Origin: Erythrobacter sp. Alg231-14
GTDB taxonomy: Bacteria; Pseudomonadota; Alphaproteobacteria; Sphingomonadales; Sphingomonadaceae
Reading direction: 5' to 3'
DNA: 64,000 bases
Assembly: GCF_900149685.1 (NCBI RefSeq)
Contig: NZ_LT702999.1
Location: 1,302,001 to 1,366,000 of the forward strand
Within the stretch, counting starts at the first letter, position 1, and each line of letters begins with the position of its first letter. Of this stretch, positions 1 to 8,210 are shown one piece after another. A program made the position numbers and the translations under genes. The notes under the pieces are model-generated. The model did no database searches, was not told the origin of the DNA, and saw only the letters and a program-made list of their open reading frames with translations.

Positions 1-837
1 GTGGACGGCACAATCATCGAAGCCAATGTCACGAAGACTGATTTCTCGCTTGACCCAATTTCCGACCGCTATGGCGCCCTGATCATCGATGATGGTGGGA
101 AAAACGTCGGTTACCTTAATTTGCGCACCTTCATCATTTCCGATGCGGCGGATCAATTGCGCGATGCATTCCAATTGTTCAACGCCAACGGTGTGACCGA
201 ACTGATCATCGATTTCCGTTACAACGGCGGTGGATTGGTCAGCGTGTCGGAAGTCTTTGGCGACTTGTTGGGACAGGGGCGCGTCGGCCAATTGTGGAGC
301 AGGACGATCCTGCGCGATTCTAAATCATCCGAAAACTCCAACGAATTTTTCGAAAACGAAGCCAACGCGCTTCAAGCGACAAAGATAGCTTTTATCACAA
401 CCGGCAACAGCGCATCGGCGAGCGAGTTGGTCATCAATTCAATGCTTCCATATCTTAATGCCGACAGCGTGGCGTTGGTCGGGGCGAACACTTCGGGCAA
501 ACCCGTGGGTCAATTTGGCTTTGATTTCGATGCGTGTGATTTGCGCATTCGCGCTGTGACATTCCAAACGGTCAACGCCGATGAACAAGGCGACTATTTC
601 ACCGGATTGGCGGGCACCGTTCCCAACACATGCCGGGCGACCGATGACATCTCAAACGCGTTGGGCGATGCGGATGAAGCCTCGGTTTCGACCGCGCTCG
701 ATTTCCTTGCCGGGCGCAGTTGCACCGCTATCAGCGGCAAAACCGACGACACGTTGGCCCAGCGCGAGCGTGAACTTCAAGCGATGCGCCCCGAACAACC
801 GAGCGCCGCGCAATTCGAGATACCAGGTCTGTTTTAG
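1..837 (+). CDS. S41 family peptidase, C-terminal part (5' end outside window)
   Basis: This is the C-terminal part of a tail-specific (S41/CtpA-like) serine protease, a family that usually acts in the periplasm on C-terminal tails. The visible 278 residues hold the core fold: the FRYNGGG segment near base 215, the serine-rich nucleophile motif NSASASE near bases 406-426, and a lysine in TSGKPVG near base 495 that fits the Ser-Lys dyad. The reading frame is open from base 1 and no PDZ domain or signal peptide is visible, so the GTG at base 1 is very unlikely to be the true start. The next gene downstream is convergent and only 10 bases away. Family assignment is secure; substrate is unknown. 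Confidence 0.85.
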   Translation: MDGTIIEANVTKTDFSLDPISDRYGALIIDDGGKNVGYLNLRTFIISDAADQLRDAFQLFNANGVTELIIDFRYNGGGLVSVSEVFGDLLGQGRVGQLWSRTILRDSKSSENSNEFFENEANALQATKIAFITTGNSASASELVINSMLPYLNADSVALVGANTSGKPVGQFGFDFDACDLRIRAVTFQTVNADEQGDYFTGLAGTVPNTCRATDDISNALGDADEASVSTALDFLAGRSCTAISGKTDDTLAQRERELQAMRPEQPSAAQFEIPGLF

Positions 838-847
838 GGCGCGTGTT

Positions 848-1222
848 CTAATGGTCGTTTTGCGCATCGCGCAAAGCAATCGCGGCGGCGATCACCGTAT
901 CGGATGACGCCGGTTTTGCGATCAAAGGCGCATCCAAAACGCGCACATGCTCTTCGCGTCGATTGAGATCGCCAGAATGCAACAGAAACGGAATGCCCCG
1001 CTCCTTTAAAGCGCCCGCAACAGACACGCATGTTTGGCCATCGGCCAACGTCACGTCCAACACCGCCGTATCAATCGCCGTATCGCCATCAATGACCGCA
1101 AATGCCTCTTCGCAATTTGTCACGGCGTACACAGCGCATCCGCGATCATTGGCCGCAAATTCCAGATCCATCAGGATCAACGGCTCGTCTTCCAAAAGCA
1201 GGATGGAATGGGGGGCGCTCAA
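848..1222 (-). CDS. Single-domain response regulator, partner of the LOV kinase
   Basis: This is a stand-alone receiver domain of about 124 residues with no output domain. The acidic pocket is ILLLEDEP near residues 7-14, the phosphoacceptor Asp is in AVLDVTL (about residue 56), and the conserved Lys is in IAKPAS. I place the start at a TTG whose bases overlap the TGA stop of the upstream kinase. A strong Shine-Dalgarno AAGGAGG lies just upstream at 1228-1234 (minus strand). An ATG at 1276 would extend the protein inside the kinase gene but has no such site. The overlap implies translational coupling and equal output of kinase and regulator. Without a DNA-binding domain it may act in a phosphorelay or general stress response, which is an inference. 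Confidence 0.85.
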   Translation of the reverse strand: MSAPHSILLLEDEPLILMDLEFAANDRGCAVYAVTNCEEAFAVIDGDTAIDTAVLDVTLADGQTCVSVAGALKERGIPFLLHSGDLNRREEHVRVLDAPLIAKPASSDTVIAAAIALRDAQNDH

Positions 1223-2313
1223 TCCTTCCTCCTTACGGGAACGGTAATCGTCGCGCTTAGACCGTTTTCGGTCCATTCGCGCGCAATCGAACCGCGCGAC
1301 GTCTTAAGCAGGCGCTCAACAATGGCGGTCCCTGTGCCCAATTCGATCGCTTCGGGATCGACTTTCGGTCCGCCTGTTTCATCCCATTGTAGGATCAAAG
1401 CAGTGTCATCATCATTGACCCCCCAATCCACGGTGACTGCGCCCGTATCGACGCTCCACGCGCCGTGTTTGGTCGCGTTGGCGGACAATTCGTGCAGGAC
1501 AAGTCCAACGACGGAGATGATCGTGAAAGGCATGCGGATCCCGGCGCCCGCCATCGTCAATCGCGTCGCATCGCGATCATACGGCGATAAGACGGCGCGG
1601 ATGGCTTCGCCAATGTCGATGCTGCCGCTGGACGCGTCGTCCAATGTGGTTTCATAGGCACGGCCGAGCGCCTGAATGCGTGAGTTGATCTCGGCGGCTT
1701 CGTCTTGGATGCCGCGCGATCGACCCGTGACGTTCACGATGCCCGAAATCACCGCGAACATATTCTTCATCCGATGTGAAAGTTCGCGCGCCATATCCTT
1801 AGCGTGTTGCTCCTCCGCCCGCGCGGCGCGCACGTCGGACACATCCCATTGACTGCCAAAGAAATAGACCAATTCGCCCGTGTCGCTGTAAATTGGGCCA
1901 AGATGCAGCGCGTTCCAAAAAGTCGTGCCGTTCTTGCGATAATTGAGCAGTTCAACAACCACCACGTCTTCGTTCGCGATCGCTTTGCGGATGCGTGCGA
2001 CAGGTTCGGGATCGGTTTTGGGCCCCTGAAGAAAGCGGCAATTGCGCCCGACCACTTCGCCTTCGGAATATCCGGTCAGCCGCCGGAATGCGCGGTTCGC
2101 AAAGACAATGGGGTTATCGGGGGCATGCGGATCAACCAAAGTGATTGCCATGCGCGTTTGGGCCATCGCCTGTTCAAACAGAACGCCGGACGCGCCGGAA
2201 AACCGGTCGCTTTCATTGCCAGCACGAAACCGCTCAGGCGCATCATCAAACCGCATCGCGGCTTGATTGGAGCGCGGGCGATCTCTTTCATCGTCGGTGT
2301 TCACGTCGTTCAC
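1219..2313 (-). CDS. LOV-domain blue-light sensor histidine kinase (HWE/HisKA_2 type)
   Basis: This is a soluble sensor kinase of 364 residues with no membrane segment. A PAS/LOV domain spans roughly residues 50-160. It carries the flavin-binding signature GRNCRFLQG with the photoactive Cys at about residue 92, the residue that forms a light-driven adduct with FMN in known LOV proteins. The dimerisation and phosphoacceptor region follows, with ELSHRMKN (His near residue 180), typical of the HWE/HisKA_2 families. An ATPase domain with an N-box (LHELSANATKHGAWS) comes last. LOV-HKs of this layout are known from Erythrobacter litoralis. The GTG start at 2313 is the longest reasonable choice; an in-frame GTG at 2304 is possible. 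The product presumably phosphorylates the coupled receiver encoded directly downstream. Confidence 0.9.
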   Translation of the reverse strand: MNDVNTDDERDRPRSNQAAMRFDDAPERFRAGNESDRFSGASGVLFEQAMAQTRMAITLVDPHAPDNPIVFANRAFRRLTGYSEGEVVGRNCRFLQGPKTDPEPVARIRKAIANEDVVVVELLNYRKNGTTFWNALHLGPIYSDTGELVYFFGSQWDVSDVRAARAEEQHAKDMARELSHRMKNMFAVISGIVNVTGRSRGIQDEAAEINSRIQALGRAYETTLDDASSGSIDIGEAIRAVLSPYDRDATRLTMAGAGIRMPFTIISVVGLVLHELSANATKHGAWSVDTGAVTVDWGVNDDDTALILQWDETGGPKVDPEAIELGTGTAIVERLLKTSRGSIAREWTENGLSATITVPVRRKD

Positions 2314-2557
2314 TTTCCCACAGCATCTTCAGCGGCATAATTGGGGGGGCGCCAAAGCTTGCGGTTTGATTTGGATATTGCCGAATAAACGGCGAAGACC
2401 ACGGTGTGTTCCAACAAACACCCGCACCCATCCATTCTGTGTGACGCATGACGAACCAACCCGTTTGATTATCACGCTTTTATCGGTCCCAAGAATTTCC
2501 ACCGCCGCGCGCAATAATAGCGCAATATCGTCATTTCATCTCCGTGACGCCGCCGCT

Positions 2558-2962
2558 TCACATGCCAGGTGGCACGGTTTCAAATGTCGGAATTTCGCCC
2601 AGCGGCACCCAATCCTGTTTACTTTTCGTGTAGCAATGGAAGGCCGGCTTCAATTGAGATGTGTCGTCAAACGTTCCGGCTTTGATGAACATCATTCCGG
2701 GTGTCTCCAGCCGGGTGAAGACGGGGGATCCACAATTCCCGCAAAACTGGCGTCGCACGATCGCACCGCTGTCGCCTGTGTCTTCGTATGTTTTGACCTC
2801 TCCGGTGATATCCAACGCATCTTCGGGCACGCTGACGATAATCGACAGAGCCGTCCCCGCCTGTCTTTGACAATTCTTACAATGGCAAGTGACGCAGATC
2901 TGCGGCTCTGCATTCAATGTGTATCGAATTTGCCCGCACAGGCATCCCCCGGTCATCGTCAT
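2558..2962 (-). CDS. GFA/CENP-V family zinc-binding protein
   Basis: This is a 134-residue protein of the Gfa family (glutathione-dependent formaldehyde-activating enzyme-like, also called CENP-V/GFA). The zinc-ligand cysteines are all present: GCLCGQI near residue 6, CHCKNCQ near residue 26 and CGNCGSP near residue 74. The length is normal for a single-domain member. Most members have no proven substrate, and the original Gfa activity on S-hydroxymethylglutathione is disputed, so only the family is assigned. The gene stands alone. The 244 bases between it and the LOV kinase start show no convincing gene. Confidence 0.88.
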   Translation of the reverse strand: MTMTGGCLCGQIRYTLNAEPQICVTCHCKNCQRQAGTALSIIVSVPEDALDITGEVKTYEDTGDSGAIVRRQFCGNCGSPVFTRLETPGMMFIKAGTFDDTSQLKPAFHCYTKSKQDWVPLGEIPTFETVPPGM

Positions 2963-3086
2963 CTTTGATCTCTCCCCAAAACGATTTGATCTGTCTCGCG
3001 ATTGACGCGGCGCGATTATCGCGATGCCATCCTAGGTTAGATGCGCGATCCATCATAGGGGTCGCCGCTTTTCCCACGGTGCCGCT

Positions 3087-3545
3087 TTACGGGTTCTCTT
3101 CCCCGGTAAAGGGATCATCGCTGGTGTATCCACACCCATATAAAGTCGCAGCGCTGACGGCGACTGTCGCGGTAAAGGGATAATCCCGATCGCTCATACC
3201 GTCGCTGCAATCGCCCGGTGTCAAAGCGACAGAAATCGTTTCGCCGTCCATTGAGCCGCTGAAGCCTAGGCCGTTATTCCCGGCAAAGCGAGTTACAGGA
3301 AACCGCGATCCATCGAGATTTTCGGGCGATGTGTAGATAGCAAACAAATCATTCCCTTCGGGCGTGATTTCGATCCCCCAAAAAGGCTCAGTGCCGACTG
3401 TATAGATGGTCGCTTGCGAGGCCACGGCATCGAACGGTTCACTATCGCGGCTGATCTCCCCTGTTTCTTGCGCGCATCCAGCAAAGGAGAGGATCGCGAA
3501 AAGGGGCAGGACGTTGGCGGCGCAGAAAGGGTTGGTTGCTGTCAT
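3087..3545 (-). CDS. Exported COG3650-like protein, probable lipoprotein
   Basis: The product has 152 residues and begins with a hydrophobic leader ending in LSFAGC, a workable lipobox with the modified Cys near residue 24, so a lipid-anchored periplasmic protein is likely. The mature part contains GTEPFWGIEI and CSDGMSDRDYP, motifs I associate with an uncharacterised exported family grouped as COG3650. Function is unknown. The gene ends 124 bases upstream of the GFA gene on the same strand, and a hairpin terminator at 3588-3617 separates it from the fasciclin gene, so it probably has its own promoter. Confidence 0.7.
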   Translation of the reverse strand: MTATNPFCAANVLPLFAILSFAGCAQETGEISRDSEPFDAVASQATIYTVGTEPFWGIEITPEGNDLFAIYTSPENLDGSRFPVTRFAGNNGLGFSGSMDGETISVALTPGDCSDGMSDRDYPFTATVAVSAATLYGCGYTSDDPFTGEENP

Positions 3546-3587
3546 GAAATTGCGGATACCACCGCACCCATCGGCGCTGCAAATGCA

Positions 3588-3617
3588 AAAGGCGGACCCG
3601 GTTAAGGGCCCGCCTTT
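3588..3617 (-). terminator. Rho-independent terminator of the fasciclin gene
   Basis: A 12-base arm starting AAAGGCGG pairs across a 6-base loop with an arm ending CCGCCTTT, with one mismatch or wobble. On the minus strand the stem is followed by TTTT. It lies 28 bases past the fasciclin stop codon. The A-rich and T-rich ends could also let it work on the plus strand. Confidence 0.7.
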
Positions 3618-3644
3618 GCTTAGGGTATTCGTCGTCCGTAACGG

Positions 3645-4211
3645 TTATGGCATCAAGACGGTGTCGATCGCATGGACCAGACCGTTCGACGCCGCCACAT
3701 CGGTTGCGATCACAGTGGATGTTCCACCGTTTGCGTCGGTCAAGATCACCGCACCTTCAACGATGGTGGCGGTCAATGTGCCGCCGCCAACGGTGGTCAC
3801 CGTGTAACCCGCATCGCCGGCTTCGGCGATGGCGCCCGTCAGCGTTTCTGCATCAACTGCACCTTCGACAACGTGGTATGTCAAAATAGTACCGAGCGTT
3901 TCGGTGTCGTTGGTTGTCAATTCGGTCAAAACCGCTTCGTCGATTTTGCCAAACGCATCGTTGGTGGGCGCGAACACGGTGAACGGACCTTCGCCCGACA
4001 ATGTTTCGCCAAGACCCGCCGCCGTTACAGCCGCAACCAATGTTGAAAAGCTTACATCGCCGGATGCCACTTCAACGATCGTGCCGGGTGCTTCGGCTTC
4101 GGCAAGCGCGCTGCCATCAGCCATCATGGAATCGCCAGCATCGCTTTCGGGGGAGCAGGCGACCATGGCCAATGCCAGTGCCGATGCGAGCGTGAGTTTG
4201 AGGGTGTTCAT
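3645..4211 (-). CDS. Fasciclin (FAS1) domain lipoprotein
   Basis: The product has 188 residues. A short leader ends in AMVAC, a lipobox with Cys at about residue 19, so the mature protein is probably lipid-anchored. One FAS1 domain fills the rest: GPFTVFAPTNDAF (H1 region) near residue 75, YHVVEG near residue 110, and the C-terminal NGLVHAIDTVLMP. FAS1 domains mediate adhesion or bind small ligands. In bacteria many single-domain forms are secreted or surface-bound. I chose the ATG at 4211 because it gives a clean signal peptide and has AAGGAAC just upstream. The longer open frame to 4520 is not supported by a leader. Confidence 0.9.
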   Translation of the reverse strand: MNTLKLTLASALALAMVACSPESDAGDSMMADGSALAEAEAPGTIVEVASGDVSFSTLVAAVTAAGLGETLSGEGPFTVFAPTNDAFGKIDEAVLTELTTNDTETLGTILTYHVVEGAVDAETLTGAIAEAGDAGYTVTTVGGGTLTATIVEGAVILTDANGGTSTVIATDVAASNGLVHAIDTVLMP

Positions 4212-4472
4212 GGGATCGTTCCTTAGATTGTATTGCGTTGAGCGAAGGGCGTTCAAACCCTTCAAGGCGCGGTATCGAGGGTGGCGCCCTTCTCCATATA
4301 CGAACGGCAAGAGAGATTGGATGTTCCAATTAATCGATAGGGTGCCCACGGCATAGGGCCGTACGACAATAAATGAACCACGCCATCGTTCAAACGGGAT
4401 GCGTGTTTCGAAATCCCCCGCATGCCAGCCGACCGAATTGGAACCGCTGGCGCATTGTGCGGTTGCACAGAT

Positions 4473-5738
4473 ATGGAATTTGAACCCACGCGCGCCGCTG
4501 GCCTGAAACGACTTACCCAATTCATCCCATCAGCGGGCGATGCCTATGCGAACACCCGAAATTTCGACGATGGCGTGCCCCAATCGGGCGCGCGTAGCAA
4601 CGTATCGCAATTGTCCCCATGGCTGCACGCAGGCTTGATCAGCGAAACCGAAGTGATCGAAGCGGTCCTGGCCGAACACTCGCTTGAAACGGCGGACAAA
4701 TTCATCGCGGAGGTGTTTTGGAGGGTCTATTTCAAAGGGTACTTTGAACAGCGCCCGACTGTTTGGCCGGCCTACATCACCGGGCGTGACGCCGCGATCG
4801 CCGCATTGGATGACAATGCAGACATGGCCGCATCCTATACCAGAGCGATAAATGGGCGGACCGGGATCCAGGCGTTCGATCATTGGGCGCGGGAATTGGT
4901 TTCGACCGGTTATCTGCACAACCATGCCCGGATGTGGTTCGCCAGCATTTGGATTTTCACTCTGCGTTTGGATTGGCAACTGGGGGCCGATTTCTTTTTA
5001 CAACATTTGATCGATGGCGATGCAGCGTCAAACACGCTGTCTTGGCGATGGGTCGGGGGTTTGCACACAAAGGGCAAAACATATCTGGCGCGCGCGGATA
5101 ACATCGCTCGTTTCACGGCGAACCAACCGAGAGGCCCGCTGCGCGCGGACGGCTTGGTTTCCGAAGCGCCCGCATTGGAAGAAGCAGATGAGCATGCGCG
5201 CGCCGAGATCGACATGCCTGCGCCGGCATTAGGAGAGGCGTCGACGATGGCGCTCGATGAACCTTACGCTCTCATCTTGCATGATGAGGCGGCTAGCCAT
5301 TCACCGCTCAATCTGTCCCGCCCGCCCGCTTTGATCGTCGGAGCCGCGCGCCCCGATGCACGCGCCAAAGCGCGGCACGGTATTGGGGCAGCGGTTCGGA
5401 CCTTTGCCAACGGTTCGGTGAACAATGGTGCGGCCGATGCGGCGGCTGAATACGGTTGCGCCCACCGCATGTGGCAGAGTGGAGAAAGCTTGACCGATAT
5501 TGTCCGCCAACATGGCATCAATCGCGTGGCGCTGCCTTATATCCCAGTGGGTTGGACACGAGATGCTTTATGGCCGGACATAACCCCATTTGCGGCCAAG
5601 GGAGATCTGATCACATTGCTGTCAGAAATTGATCGCGCGACTTGGCCCCTTGCGAAAGCAGGGTTCTTTGGGGTGAAGAAAAAGATCGGAAACGTTCTGA
5701 CCGATATTGGCGTGCACGGTGGCCAATTCGCGGCCTAG
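4473..5738 (+). CDS. Photolyase/cryptochrome-like FAD-binding protein lacking the usual N-terminal domain
   Basis: The first half carries the FAD-binding helical domain of the DNA photolyase/cryptochrome family: PTRAAGLKRL near residue 5, then LHNHARMWFASIWIF, SWRWVGGLHTKGKTY and ARADNIARFT. Normal photolyases have an alpha/beta antenna domain of about 200 residues before this; here the FAD domain starts at once. About 190 further residues follow it with alternating short hydrophobic strands (YALILHDE, PALIVGAARP, VALPYIPVGW) that I do not recognise. I chose ATG 4473 because family members start close to the PTRAAGL segment; an ATG at 4422 is possible. The product may be a repair enzyme, a photoreceptor or an uncharacterised flavoprotein. 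Its stop overlaps that of the convergent gene. Confidence 0.8.
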   Translation: MEFEPTRAAGLKRLTQFIPSAGDAYANTRNFDDGVPQSGARSNVSQLSPWLHAGLISETEVIEAVLAEHSLETADKFIAEVFWRVYFKGYFEQRPTVWPAYITGRDAAIAALDDNADMAASYTRAINGRTGIQAFDHWARELVSTGYLHNHARMWFASIWIFTLRLDWQLGADFFLQHLIDGDAASNTLSWRWVGGLHTKGKTYLARADNIARFTANQPRGPLRADGLVSEAPALEEADEHARAEIDMPAPALGEASTMALDEPYALILHDEAASHSPLNLSRPPALIVGAARPDARAKARHGIGAAVRTFANGSVNNGAADAAAEYGCAHRMWQSGESLTDIVRQHGINRVALPYIPVGWTRDALWPDITPFAAKGDLITLLSEIDRATWPLAKAGFFGVKKKIGNVLTDIGVHGGQFAA

Positions 5739-6244
5739 TCCCCTGCGCTCCGTCTCGCCCCGGCCCGCGAGGATGGATCGTCCAAGTCCAATTTGCGAAC
5801 CATCGTGACCCGGCATTTTTCCGGGCTCAACGTGTCATTGACGATGAGGTCAACATCCAAGCCATCACAGATGCGGCCGGGGCCCGTTCTTTGCAGTGCG
5901 ATGCTGCGGGCAAAGCGCAAGGCTGGGCACCGCCGCAGCAGTTCAAATTCATATGTGTCAGAGGCGCCCACATCGATTAGGACGCGCGTGTCAATCCGTC
6001 GCCCCTCCGCATCTTCGACATTGCGAAATCCGTTCACTTGCCTTGCGAAAAAGCATTGCCGCGTGGGGGTGCTTTGCGTTTGCTCTTGCGATGCGTCTGA
6101 TGCTTCGATGGGCTGACCGGTTTGTGCCTCAGCCACCGCACATGCGGAAAAGCCAAACGCCATGCCAAGCATCAGCGTTGCTGAGGATGCCCCTTTGAAC
6201 AAAGCGGCAAAAGGGTGCGAGAATGTGGGGTCAGGTGTGAACAT
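5735..6244 (-). CDS. Exported DUF6491-like protein
   Basis: The product has 169 residues. An N-terminal hydrophobic stretch ending FGFSACAVAEAQ gives either a lipobox (SAC) or a signal-peptidase I site, so it is exported. The mature part, CFFARQVNGFR...RVLIDVGASDTYEFELL, matches my memory of DUF6491 proteins, short exported proteins of unknown function common in sphingomonads. Several cysteines suggest disulfides. It is convergent with the photolyase-like gene and shares four bases with it. Confidence 0.6.
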   Translation of the reverse strand: MFTPDPTFSHPFAALFKGASSATLMLGMAFGFSACAVAEAQTGQPIEASDASQEQTQSTPTRQCFFARQVNGFRNVEDAEGRRIDTRVLIDVGASDTYEFELLRRCPALRFARSIALQRTGPGRICDGLDVDLIVNDTLSPEKCRVTMVRKLDLDDPSSRAGARRSAGD

Positions 6245-6300
6245 GACCCCAATCTCGCTCCGCTCCCATTAACCGGAGATGTCCACCGCCAATGCGGCTA

Positions 6301-6645
6301 TCACATCACCTTATCGGGACGCGGTTCGTGTTTGTGCTTTTCTTCTTTGCCAAACACGCGTTCCAACCGCTGCGCCATGGTGTTGGCCGCTTTGCGAGCG
6401 GCGTCATCCACTTTGGATGCATGGTCGGTCACGCCGATCGGTTTCGCCCCTCGTGGACGCGCTTCGATCATGCAGGTTTTGTCATCGGCGCCGTGTTTGC
6501 TGCCGTTTTCATCCGAAACGTGCACTTCAAGCCGGGTCAATCGATCTTCGAACCGAGCCAGCTTTTCGCGCACCATAGCCTCGATGCGTTCGGCAACATT
6601 TTCAGTGCCCATAACGGAACTGTCGGAGTTGAATTGAAATTGCAT
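6301..6645 (-). CDS. HPF/RaiA-family ribosome hibernation factor
   Basis: This 114-residue protein belongs to the ribosome-associated inhibitor family (HPF/RaiA/YfiA), which binds the 30S decoding site in stationary phase and stops translation. It starts MQFQFNSD, has the helix AERIEAMVREKLARFEDRLTRLEVHVSDE, and a basic second helix ending RVFGKEEKHKHEP. It lacks the extra C-terminal dimerisation domain, so it is a short form. The start at 6645 has AGAGGAGA upstream; the open frame extends further but without a ribosome site. Confidence 0.8.
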   Translation of the reverse strand: MQFQFNSDSSVMGTENVAERIEAMVREKLARFEDRLTRLEVHVSDENGSKHGADDKTCMIEARPRGAKPIGVTDHASKVDDAARKAANTMAQRLERVFGKEEKHKHEPRPDKVM

Positions 6646-6761
6646 ATTTGCGTCTCCTCTTCGCTGTTGCCCCCACACACTATGTGGGGAGCGCGACAAA
6701 GGATCGCAATGATTATCGGTGGTTAGATGCGCATCAACGGCAATGCAGCGTCGACACCGGT

Positions 6762-6977
6762 CTATTGCGCGTTGACGGCCTCTGCGGCGCGGCGCGCCTC
6801 ACGTTCGGCATCTGCTTTGGCGCGGTCTTCGGCTACCTTTTGCGCCTGATCGGCAAGCGCACGCCACGTTTTTTCGGAGCGCAATTCGCGTTCGCGGACA
6901 TTCGCCAGCGTTGCTTTTTCGGCAGCGGCTGCGGCCGCATCGGCGCGCTCGCTGTAGAAGTCGTATGTCTGGGCCAT
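6762..6977 (-). CDS. Small charged alanine-rich protein
   Basis: This is a 71-residue, highly charged helical protein (many Ala, Glu, Arg, Lys) starting MAQTYDFYSERADAA. It looks like one long helix or coiled coil without membrane segments or cysteines. CAGGAG is correctly placed upstream of the ATG at 6977. I do not recognise a family. Its position just downstream of the cold-shock gene, on the same strand, could mean read-through from that promoter. Confidence 0.55.
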   Translation of the reverse strand: MAQTYDFYSERADAAAAAAEKATLANVRERELRSEKTWRALADQAQKVAEDRAKADAEREARRAAEAVNAQ

Positions 6978-7022
6978 AAAAGGGCTCCTGTTGGAGGAAA
7001 CGGAAAGGGCGGAGAAGCGATG

Positions 7023-7053
7023 GGGGCGGCGCGGATCGAACCCGCGACGCCCC
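7023..7053 (-). terminator. Stem-loop downstream of the cold-shock gene
   Basis: A near-perfect hairpin: a 6-base stem (GGGGCG/CGCCCC), one mismatch, a 5-base stem (CGCGG/CCGCG), and a 7-base loop reading GTTCGAT on the minus strand. It starts about 11 bases after the cold-shock stop codons (tandem TAATAA). There is no T-run, so it may stabilise the transcript end rather than terminate. The loop resembles a tRNA T-loop, but no tRNA can be folded here. Confidence 0.5.
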
Positions 7054-7063
7054 AACCTGCTTA

Positions 7064-7276
7064 TTAGTCAGCGGCCGACAAGTTGGTCGCGCTTTCTTTG
7101 CCATTGCGGCCGACTTCGACGTCGTAATTCACGCGCTGTTCTTTATCGAGCGAGTGCATGCCAGCGGCTTGAACGGCGCTGATATGAACGAAGCTGTCGT
7201 TTGAGCCGTCGTCAGGCTGAATGAAGCCATAGCCCTTGTCGGTGTTGAAGAATTTGACTGTGCCAGTTTTGGCCAT
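7064..7276 (-). CDS. CspA-family cold-shock protein
   Basis: This is a 70-residue single cold-shock domain that binds single-stranded nucleic acid and acts as an RNA chaperone. Both RNA-binding motifs are present: KGYGFIQ (RNP1) near residue 14 and SFVHISAV (RNP2) near residue 28. The length is normal. AAGGAAC lies before the ATG. The gene ends with a TAATAA double stop and is followed by a strong hairpin. The 332 bases upstream leave room for a long 5' leader as in other cold-shock genes. Confidence 0.95.
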   Translation of the reverse strand: MAKTGTVKFFNTDKGYGFIQPDDGSNDSFVHISAVQAAGMHSLDKEQRVNYDVEVGRNGKESATNLSAAD

Positions 7277-7608
7277 GAGATGTTCCTTTCAAGAACGGTC
7301 CTGCAATCGAAAACGCAGGGTGTGCCCGGTGGCCGGATGGCCACAAGGTAGGCTTGATCGTTCAGGGAAAAGGAAGTCGTCGTCTGGTTTACGCCGGGGC
7401 CGGTAAGCGAAAGCTTAGGGGCAAGCGGCGGTCGTCAAATCTCGAAGTCCGTCGCAAATTCCGACGTCAGCACTGGGGCTATAACACAGGATTGCGCAAA
7501 ATGCTAATTTTTGTTCGCGGCCCTCCAATGATCTGGACATCGCCAATACTTTGCCACCGACCGAATTGCTCTGTTCATAGCGGCATTGGGCGCGCTATTG
7601 ATTGCGGC
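7277..7608. other. Non-coding region between divergent cold-shock and lipocalin genes
   Basis: No gene is supported in these 332 bases. The left part must hold the leader and promoter of the cold-shock gene (minus strand) and the right part those of the lipocalin gene (plus strand). A 6-base hairpin with a GGAT loop sits at 7329-7344, within 60 bases of the cold-shock start. An open plus-strand frame continuous with the lipocalin exists here but lacks any leader or family similarity. Confidence 0.6.
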
Positions 7609-8208
7609 ATGACCGCATTTCAATTGGCTTCCCGCCCATTTCGTCCGCTCCTTTTGGGCCTTGCCTGCATCGCTGTTTCAGCCTGTGTCGGATCGCCCGG
7701 CCCCGTCGGCAACATCGCCGTGCCCACCCCGGCCAAACCGGTCGCGATCGACGCGTATCTGGGGACATGGTTCGAATACGCCCGGTACGAAGCCCCCTTT
7801 CAAACCGGATGCGAAGGCGTCACAGCCGAATATTCGTTGAGAGAGACGTCGGGCGATGCGCGCATTCGCGTGGTCAATTCCTGTTACAAAGGCGGCCTTG
7901 ATGGCCCATTTGAGCAATCCACCGGCAGAGCCAAGATCGTCGATGGCACTGGCGGAGCCCAGCTTAAGGTCAGTTTCTTTGGCCCGTTTTACGGCGATTA
8001 CTGGGTGCTGGACCGCGGAGAGGTGGGATCGGACGGCGCCTATCCGTGGTCGATCGTCGGCGAACCCAGCGGGCGCTACCTCTGGATACTGACCCGCGAG
8101 GCACGGCCCGACGCCGCCAAACGCGCCATGTTGGAGGCCCGCGTTCGCGAGCTTGGCTATGACTGGAGCCTCGTGCGCTTTACCCAGCATGCGACACCCG
8201 CCGAGTGA
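7609..8208 (+). CDS. Bacterial lipocalin (Blc-like lipoprotein)
   Basis: The product has 199 residues. A hydrophobic leader ends AVSAC (lipobox, Cys about residue 26), predicting a lipid-anchored protein. The lipocalin signature GTWFEYARYEAPFQ begins near residue 50, followed by the barrel strands and a family-typical end, GRYLWILTREARP. Blc-type lipocalins bind fatty acids or lysophospholipids and help outer-membrane upkeep. The ATG at 7609 gives an intact lipoprotein leader; earlier starts would bury it. The stop overlaps the GTG/ATG start region of the next gene, so the two are probably co-transcribed. Confidence 0.85.
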   Translation: MTAFQLASRPFRPLLLGLACIAVSACVGSPGPVGNIAVPTPAKPVAIDAYLGTWFEYARYEAPFQTGCEGVTAEYSLRETSGDARIRVVNSCYKGGLDGPFEQSTGRAKIVDGTGGAQLKVSFFGPFYGDYWVLDRGEVGSDGAYPWSIVGEPSGRYLWILTREARPDAAKRAMLEARVRELGYDWSLVRFTQHATPAE

Positions 8209-8210
8209 GC

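Noticed and set aside
1..3. GTG at base 1 as the start of the S41 peptidase
   Set aside because: The protein would lack its leader and N-terminal domains; the frame is simply cut by the window edge.
2314..2557. A small gene between the LOV kinase and the GFA gene (61-residue minus-strand frame)
   Set aside because: No ribosome site, no recognisable motif, and the region is better explained as kinase promoter and leader.
7017..7090. Possible tRNA gene downstream of the cold-shock gene (T-loop-like GTTCGAT, end GCCCCCA)
   Set aside because: No acceptor, D or anticodon arm can be folded; the T-arm pairing is not canonical, and the upstream part is the coding end of the cold-shock gene. It folds better as an extended hairpin.
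7329..7344. Hairpin GTGGCC-GGAT-GGCCAC as a third copy of the dispersed element
   Set aside because: It has the same loop, but none of the fixed linkers (CGAGGATATCGC, GCAAGCCCGACC) are near it, so it may be chance.
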